Both the position numbers and the translations under genes were made by a program. A DNA stretch of 64,000 bases. Source: Saposhnikovia divaricata. Taxonomy: Eukaryota > Streptophyta > Magnoliopsida > Apiales > Apiaceae. Positions 56,606 to 64,000 of this stretch are shown in pieces; within the stretch, counting starts at the first letter, position 1, and each line of letters starts with the position of its first letter. The notes beneath the pieces were generated by a model. It was not told the DNA's origin, did no database searches, and saw only the letters and a list, made by a program, of their open reading frames with translations. The stretch covers positions 4,898,001 through 4,962,000 of the forward strand of contig CM071595.1 in the NCBI GenBank assembly GCA_036435485.1, in the 5' to 3' direction.

Positions 56606-58644
56606 TCAAGCAGTATGTATGATATTCATGGCCCTATTAATTCTTTCAAGAATGCCACTAGCCTTCCTCTTTGCCCTAGAGGTGCCGTTTTGAGCAACAT
56701 GGGATATTGTACTGTGCTTATTCTCTTCCTCCCTTATTTCCCTCCACTTTGTCCTGTCACTGAAACATATCGTATGGAGTATTGCAACGCAGTTTTCTGT
56801 GTTCCGAGGACATGAATTCTCTCGAATAATACTAAGCAGGCACGAAACGCCCTCAAGTTCTCCTAATTCTTCGACAGCCCTTTGATTAGTTGATAGCATG
56901 GCAAGAATGGCTAATAACTCATCAACACGTACTCTATTTAAGAGTTTTTCGAGTATTACTCGCACTGCACCATCCCTGACTGCCCTCAACTTATTTTCAT
57001 GAAGAATACAGAGATTAAAAATGGCTGAAGCAACATCCTTCATAGCTAACGGGTGGCCATCTTCTAAAAGCTGGATGAGTGGTTTTAGAGCACCAGATTT
57101 TCCAATAAGTGCTTTATTAGAGTCAAGTGCTGATAATGTAAAAAGAGCTGCAGCTGCATTGCTTCTTGTTTCAATTGTTCCTGATCTCAAAGCATCCAAA
57201 AGGAGCGGAATAACCATTGGTGTTTCTGCAACTAGCTTCTTGTTGCTGTCATGGATAGAAAGATTCAAAACTGTGGTGATCAAGTCTTCTTGGAGATCAA
57301 GATGAGTTTCACTTTTCGATTTGTTTTGGGACAGAGGATTTAGTAACTGAGGAATGGCATCAACAGATTCACCAAACAGTGCACGGAATGAGGGCGTTCT
57401 TTTGGTCAATAATCTCAATTCCCTAGCAGCTTTCTTTTGATCAGACAACGAAGAAGACATTTTCTCAAGCAAAGAGATGAAAAGATCTCGATCTGATTTT
57501 GTTAATCCGTCCTCATCGGAGTTTTGGTTAGAGTCTGGCAACTGAACACCTCGGCTCTTACACCATTTTGATATCATATCCCGAATTAAGTTATTAGGGG
57601 TAAGAATAGTGTGACTAAGGACTTGTTGTGTTTGCGGACATGTCCTGTTACCGGATTTTAACCATCTTTGGATATAAGGTCTATCATACGTCTGCAAATC
57701 AAACAAACTACAATGCGTTAAAATCAACCAACGAACATGGTCAATCCCATAAACAAAACACCCAATACTAATAATAAGAACACAAATTCGAATCAAAAAC
57801 AGAGGATACATCAATGCAGACTGTATTAGCAGATGAAATATGCCATAAAATCGAAGAGAAGTATGACTCAAATTCTAGCAATTCAGGCTGAGGCTAACGT
57901 GAAATTTGTTCTATTGAATCAGTAAAATTCCACCAACTACAGCAAAACACAATTAAAATTCTAATAACAGCCAACATTGTTAACCAAATGGACCAAAATT
58001 CATAATCACCATTCAAACAATTCATCAACCTTCAATCATAACAACAAAGAAATCATAACTCCAAGAACAAAAAAAGCTATTTACCTAAACCAAAAAAAGA
58101 AAAGCCAACATTTGAAGTAACTGTCAAAAACAAAACACAAAAGCTTCAGCTCTGCCAACCACCACCACCACCACACAAATTCATCACAATTCACACAAAC
58201 ACACCAATAAAAATCCAATCGTTATCAATCAATTCAAGAAAACACAGTCACACACTAAAAACCCACACAAAATCCCCCAAACCCACATCAAAAACACACA
58301 CAAAAACGCACACAAACCTGTCCAGTAGCCACAATAACAGGATCAAACATGAGCTTCTTAGAAATTGGGCACATAAATTCTTGTGGAAAAACACATAAAG
58401 ACTCATCATTTCCATCATTTTCATCATTTTTCTCTTGATGGGTCAGATTAAAACTCAAAGATTTTCTCAATTTCAAATCTTTCAATGCACAAAGCATCTG
58501 ATTAGCTTGATCAATGGCTTCTAAACTGAACAACTCATCATCATCTTCAACAATTGCTTTCACAAGCCTTTGTAACTCTTTTTTCAACTCTGTTGCTTTT
58601 GAAATCATGGTTGGATCAGCCTCAAAAACCCCTGTTTTAGCCAT
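56606..58644 (-). CDS. PUB9: U-box/ARM E3 ubiquitin ligase, PUB9-like
   Basis: Two exons, 58644-58318 and 57691-56606, joined in phase 0 (GGACAG/GTTTGTG; acceptor GATTTGCAG) inside the U-box, for 470 residues. The start is the ATG at 58644; the codon before it is TTG. Residues 1-85 form a helical N-terminal segment. About 88-165 is the U-box (FPQEFMCPISKKLMFDPVIV, then TYDRPYIQRWL and CPQTQQ), the E2-binding module. From about 190 there are armadillo repeats (TVLNLSIHDSNKKL, NAAAALFTLSALDSNKALIG, SAIFNLCILHENK) that bind substrates or receptor kinases. Size, intron position and the single ARM block match the PUB9 group. Family members target kinases and signalling proteins for ubiquitination; the substrate here is unknown. 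The gene looks intact. Confidence 0.9.
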
Positions 58645-59290
58645 CAATCAAAGAAGGTATTGAATTGAATTAAATTAAATTCATGAATGGGAATTTTTTT
58701 TAGTGTCAAGTGTTTGTGTGTATAGGTGTATATGTATATGTGAGTGTTTATGTGGGTCGCATGGAGTGGTCCCCTGTGGACGCTATCACGGAATCCCTGG
58801 GCTACACAGCTGCCACTTTTTACGCGCATTTATACTATTTACATTTTATTTTATTTTATTTTATTTTATTAAATTAAAAATTATTAAATGTTTAAAATTC
58901 TTTTATTCGTGTTTAGTTACTGTATGTGCGACTGGCAGTTGAATTAATAAAAAAATGGATTTTGGTATAGTTTATGAAGATCGTGGGTAACATTGAGTCA
59001 TTGAGATAAGATGTAATAAAAATGAGATCCAATTTAATATTCTTATGGATAAGCAATTTGTTACTAGATTTAATTTGTGAGATACTCCATGATCTTACAA
59101 TTAATCGTTATCAAAAGCTATAACAAAAAAAAAGTTATAAAATATTTTTTCCATTCTATACACTATTTCTTTTATCGTTCGTATATAGTAATTAAGTTTT
59201 TATAACTTACAAATGAGGATTTAGTGTGCGAGAATCGAATCGATCAACAAGGGATAAATTTTAACTAATAAAAGGAAATAATAATAATAA
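58645..59290. other. PUB9-like upstream region and AT-rich spacer
   Basis: This is the promoter side of the PUB9-like gene. It contains a TATGTATATGTG-type repeat near 58730 and a (TTTTA)n tract at about 58840-58870. No further gene is seen. Confidence 0.4.
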
Positions 59291-60387
59291 GAAATTCTAT
59301 ATGGTACCAATGTAGTTTTGGCTTTTCTACATGGTACCATCACTTTATTTGTTTCTCTACATGGTACCCCTAAACTAATGTTTTTATTACAATTGTAATT
59401 CTTCGTTAGCTGAAACGTTATAGAACCGTTAAAAAGCCAAAACTTGTAATATAAAATGATAGGAAATTCTATATGGTACCAATGTAGTTTTGGCTTTTCT
59501 ACAAGGTACCATCACTTTATTTGTTTCTCTACATGGAACCCTGATGTGCTAAAAAATAAGGATTTAAATTGCAAGCACACAATTTCATCATTTTAATACT
59601 TGAGATATTGATCCACAGAGATTATATATTTTTCGCGTTTTCTTAATTTTTGATTTAGACAAACTAGATCAAGTTTAGAAAATTCAGGTTTTCTATTTAA
59701 TTGCTAAAAGGAAAATTAATCTATTTTTAAAGGAAAATTAAATTTATTCTAATTCTAAACTTATTAATAAAAGGAACAATTTCAATGTCCACTAGTGGAC
59801 TTAGAAACTAGCAGCAACTAAACAGGATAAACAGTGACTCAACACCGCGATATAAACATTAGCTTCGATTCAACAGCCAAAATTGAAACTCAGCAACACA
59901 ACGACAAGAGACTCAGTCATACGCGAGAAACTAGACATTTGACGAATCGCAAGAACACGCGAAAACCAGCACATCGAACTAAGAAACTCAACAAATTAAT
60001 AGAGAACAGAAAGCAAAACTCAAAACCAAGCTACAATCTATAAACTCAATATTCGAATGCAATTCAGAAAATAACACACACGCAGCAATTCAGAGAGCAG
60101 ACAGCAATTTAACTTTAACAAACTCAGCTACTTTTGGATTCAGACATATTATGTTTGAGATCATGTTGGTCTATTTTTGATGATATTATGTTTTTGGGGA
60201 TGATATTAGGTTTTTGATGTCAAAAAAGCTATGTTTTGTGCTTTTAAACGTTTCTACAACGTTTGCTTTAACGGAGGGTTATTACTTAGAAGGAAACAGG
60301 AGTTTGGGGGTACCTTGTAGATAAGTAAATAAAGTGATGGTACCATGTAGAAAAACCAAAACTATATTGGTACCATATAGAATTTCC
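59291..60387. mobile_element. Long-TIR element, probably Mutator-like, with a duplicated left end
   Basis: The left end (59291 on, GAAATTCTATATGGTACCAA) and the right end (to 60387, read in complement) are inverted repeats that can be followed for about 165 bp, including CTACATGGTACCATCACTTTATTT. A second left-end copy starts at 59462, so the element has either a nested insertion or a duplicated terminus. The internal ~750 bp has no recognisable coding region; a 69-codon Lys/Arg/Thr-rich frame at 59834-60043 is probably chance. The target duplication was not resolved. Confidence 0.6.
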
Positions 60388-60673
60388 CAAAAATAATTGA
60401 GTAAATTATTAATAAGATATATTTAAGAAATTTTAAGAAAATATTATTTGACCTTAATAACTAATAAAAAATATTATTTTCATACTGAGTTGAGTGGATG
60501 GAATGCTTAGTTATCGAAATCGTATTTTATTTTATCAATTTATGATTTTTTTTTTGAAAGTACTTATGAATTGATATTAATATTTCGAGAAATTACGACA
60601 AACTTGAATATAAAATGTTTATCTCTTTTTTTTATTTTTTTTTATGTAGAATGTTTATCTCTTTATTGTTAAA
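60388..60673. other. AT-rich spacer
   Basis: No gene or element end is recognised. A short duplicated motif (AATGTTTATCTCTTT) occurs twice near 60617 and 60649. Confidence 0.35.
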
Positions 60674-62654
60674 CTAGTCGATAAAGCCGCGCTTCGCGGC
60701 GGCGTTATAACTTTTTAAAAACAAATTTAATATTTATTTATTTTATATTATATCATCAATATTCTATTTTAATTGTTACAAAATCTTCTCTAATAAATTG
60801 TTTTCTCGTTAAACATGATTATTTCTACTGAGCCGCTCTTTCGTTAAAACCAAAACCTCAACTTTTACATACATTATAAATACTTGAAAATAAAATAAAA
60901 TTTATAACATCAATATCAATAACTAATAGTTAATACGGTCTATTCTAATGAGCCGGCTTTCCGTTAAACACGTTTTGAGTCGCTCTCATTTGAAATCGAA
61001 GTTCTAACTTTATTACTTATTATTGATGATACTTATCTTATATAATAACTTTCTTTCCTTAAAAATTAAAACCTAAAAAGTGAGTGAATTTCAATTCTTA
61101 CGTTCTTTAAACTTTATAATATTTATGGAATTTTAGAAAATGAAATATATCTCATTTTTCTATATATTATAGATATTATTGTATTTATTTACGATTTTCG
61201 CATGAGAATATCTTTCTATTATTTTAAAAAATCAATTCTTTCTTTTTAAATACGAAGACGTTTAGTTATGAGAGTATTATTGAATTTATGGATATTTTTT
61301 CCTTATGGAAGTATAATTAACTTGTATAAAAAAATTAAAATAAAAGATTTCTACAAAAAAATAATAGTTTTAAGAGATTGTGAAATATGTCTTCACTATC
61401 CTCGTATCCTACTTTCAATAAAACATTTTATTATATGTCTTCTATACATATTCAAATATCAATTCTATTTCCAATAAAACTTTTAATTATTTGTCTTTTC
61501 TATAACTTTAAACTCTTTATCCCTATAAATTCGAACTCCTATTTTACTTTTAGTAAAACTTTTAATTTTATGTCTTGCAAACACCTATACTTCCAATAGA
61601 AATTCCAATTACATCTATTCCCTATAAATTCAAACTCTTCTTCCCTATGAATTCGATCACCCATTCTATTTCCAATATAACTCTACTTATTTGTCTTATC
61701 TGAAATTCGAACTATTTCTTTATAAATTCGAGCACATATTCTACTTTCAATAGAATTTTTAATTATACGGCTTTCCTATAAATTGGAACTCTTCTGCTCT
61801 ATGAATTCGAACACCTATTCTTCTAATATGTTAAAGGATATTTTTTATTTTTTAGTTTTAAAAATCCTAAAATTCTAATAAGTTAGAAAAATATATTGAA
61901 GGTATCCAAAAAAATTTAATGTATATTTATCTTATATTATATCATCAGTAATAAATTTTAATAGTTAACACAGTCTTCTCTAATGAACGATTTTCTTGTT
62001 AAACACGATTCTTTCTACTGAGCCGCTCTCTTGTTAAAACCGAAACACCAACTTTTTCATATCTTATAAACACTTGTATGATATTTTTTATCCACAAAAT
62101 CGAAACATAAAAATAAAACAAAATTTATAACATCAATATCAAATTCTAGTAGTTAATAAGATATTTCCTAGTGAGCTGTCTTTCCGTTAAATACGTTTTG
62201 AGTGGTTCTCGTTTGAGACCAAAATTCCAACTTCATTACATATTATTGATGATCCTTGTCATATATTATAAGTTTTTCTTTAAAATTAAAACTTATAAAT
62301 AGAGTGAATTCCAATTTTTACTTTTTCTAAATTTTCTAATATTCATGGAATTTTGAAAAATGGAAATACATCTTATTTCTCTATATATTATAGATATTCA
62401 TGTACTTATTTATGGTTCCCATGGGGGAATGTCATTATATTATGTTAACACAGTAGTTCTTTTTTCTTTTTCTTTTTAAATGCGAAGAATTTTCATTATG
62501 GAAATATTATTAAATTTATGAATATATTTTCCTAATGTAAGTATAATTACTTGTATAAAAAATTTAAAATAAAGGATTTTTAAGAAAAAAGATATATAGT
62601 TTAAGAAGATCGTCAAAGATTTCACCACCGTGCTCATATTTCACTTCTAATAGA
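60674..62654 (-). mobile_element. Helitron-like element, unit A
   Basis: On the minus strand the right terminus is a perfect 6-bp-stem hairpin GCCGCGAAGCGCGGC (60686-60700), then 8 nt, then CTAG (60677-60674) and T: a textbook Helitron 3' end. The likely 5' end is TCTATTAGAAG at 62654, directly after the T that follows the next copy's CTAG. The body is AT-rich and built of diverged repeats (GAGCCGCTCT-CGTTAAAACC and GTTAAACACGTTTTGAG words occur twice). Around 61430-61830 are ~100-bp subrepeats with TATAAATTCGAAC. There is no Rep/helicase ORF, so it is non-autonomous. Confidence 0.6.
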
Positions 62655-62655
62655 A

Positions 62656-64000
62656 CTAGTTGATAAAGCCGCGCTTCGCGGCGGCGTTACAATATTTTTA
62701 AAAAAATTCAATACATTTACGTTATATTATAATATTAATATTAAATTTTTATAATTAAATAATCTTTTCTAATGAATCAATTTCTTGTTAAATACGATTC
62801 TTTCGATTGAGCCGCTCTCTCGTTAAAACGGAAATCCCAACTTTTTAACATATATTATAAAGACTTATATAATATTTTTTATCTATAAAAACAAACCGTA
62901 AAAATAAAAAAAAATTATGACTTCAGTATCAAATTCTTAAAGCTAATACAATCTTTTCTAGCGAGCGGTCTTCCCGTTAAATACGTTTCGAGCCGCTATT
63001 ATTTGAAACCGAAATTCTGACTTCATTATATAAAGAGAGTAAATTCCAATTTTTATATTCTTTAAACTTTCTAATATTTATGGAGTTTTAAAAGATGAAA
63101 ATACATCTTATATTTTCTGTATATTATAGATATTCTTGTATTTATTTACAGTTTTCGCATGGGAATGTCTTTCTGTTATGTTACATATCAAAAAAAAGTT
63201 AAAATACTAAGACTTTTCGTTACGGGAATAATATTACATTTATGGATATATTTTTGTAATGCAAGTATAATTAAATTGTATAAAAAGTTAAAATAAAGGA
63301 TTTCTAGGAAAAAAGATGTATAGTTTTAAAAAATCGTATAAGACGTCTCCACCGTCCTCGTATTCTACTTCCAATAAAACATTTTATTTTTTGTATTAAT
63401 TATATATTTAAACATCTTTTATACGGTCTTATCTAATGAACCGTTTTCTTGTTAAACACAGTTATTACTATTGATTCGCTCTCTCGTTAACACCAAAAAC
63501 CTAACTTTTACATATATTACTTGTATAATAATGTTTATCCATAAAAATCAAATCCTAAAAATAAAATATAATTTATAACATCATATGATATTTTAATAGC
63601 TAGTACAATTTTTTATAGTGAGCCGTCTTCCCGTTAAACACGTTTCGAGCCGCTCTCGTTTGAGATATAAATTCTAACTTCATTACATATTATTGATGAT
63701 ACTTATCTTACACAACAATTTTTTTCCTTGAAATCAAAACCTAAAAAATAGAGTGAATTCCAATTTATACTTTCTCCATATTTTCTAAAATTTTTGGAGT
63801 TTTAGAAAATGAAAACACATTTTATTTTCTCTTTATTTTATAAATATTCATGTATTTATTTAGGATTGCTGCATGAGATTGTTCTTTTACTCATTGTTCT
63901 TTTATTATGTTAACATATCAATTCTTTTCTTTTTAAATACGGTGACTTTTTTCATGACAATAGTATTGGATTTATGAATAAATTTTCCTAATATAAATAT
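62656..64000 (-). mobile_element. Helitron-like element, unit B (runs off the window)
   Basis: It has the same 3' end as unit A: hairpin GCCGCGCTTCGCGGC (62668-62682 on the plus strand), 8-nt spacing, CTAG at 62656-62659. The body repeats the GAGCCGCTCTC-CGTTAAA and TTCCCGTTAAA-ACGTTTCGAGCCGC blocks at about 62810/62965 and 63475/63625. The other end lies beyond the window. Confidence 0.58.

Noticed and set aside
1..64000. tRNA, rRNA or other structured RNA genes
   Set aside because: No cloverleaf with A and B boxes or rRNA-like stretch was recognised by eye. A tRNAscan-SE/Infernal run would be decisive.

Overview
The window is nuclear DNA of a flowering plant, most probably a eudicot. It is AT-rich, its genes have GT-AG introns, and it holds plant-specific genes (an AGC-VIII kinase with the DFD motif, a U-box/ARM ligase, an AIR12-type DOMON protein) embedded in plant transposon families. 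I cannot name the species.

Layout. 0-13 kb: a Helitron 3' end, an AIR12-like gene (minus), a second Helitron end, three crowded fold-back elements (4.8-6.4 kb), then a papain-like cysteine protease gene broken by a long perfect hairpin, and MITEs. 13-15.4 kb: an unrecognised low-complexity gene (minus) with a 430-bp hAT MITE just upstream. 15.4-21 kb: AT-rich, nearly gene-free. 21.4-23.2 kb: an OXI1-type AGC kinase (minus). 26.0-31.5 kb: a full-length L1-type LINE with both ORFs open and a perfect 14-bp target duplication. 31.8-38.3 kb: a 5'-truncated RTE-type LINE (minus) split by a 4.7-kb solo-LTR-like insertion. 39.3-44.6 kb: a young Ty1/copia element with near-identical 361-bp LTRs, one frameshift and one nonsense codon. 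45.3-47.0 kb: an ARM-repeat gene (minus) with an apparent frameshift. 49.1-54.0 kb: the eight-exon gene for the co-chaperone ubiquitin ligase CHIP (plus). 56.6-58.6 kb: a PUB9-like U-box/ARM ligase (minus). 59.3-64 kb: a long-TIR element and head-to-tail Helitron-like repeats.

The host genes do not form a pathway cluster, although an ARM-only gene, CHIP and a U-box/ARM ligase lie within 13 kb. The most unusual signals come from mobile DNA acting on genes: (1) two copies of a Mutator-like fold-back element, each with 12 ACGT (bZIP-type) cores in under 200 bp, each just upstream of a gene start, one also contributing a TATA box; (2) four very small insertions of the form T(A/G)GC-poly(A), each between direct repeats of 15-20 bp, that look like extremely truncated retroposition events; (3) a 69-bp-arm hairpin made from a protease gene's own coding sequence; (4) an apparently intact LINE; (5) tandem Helitron ends.
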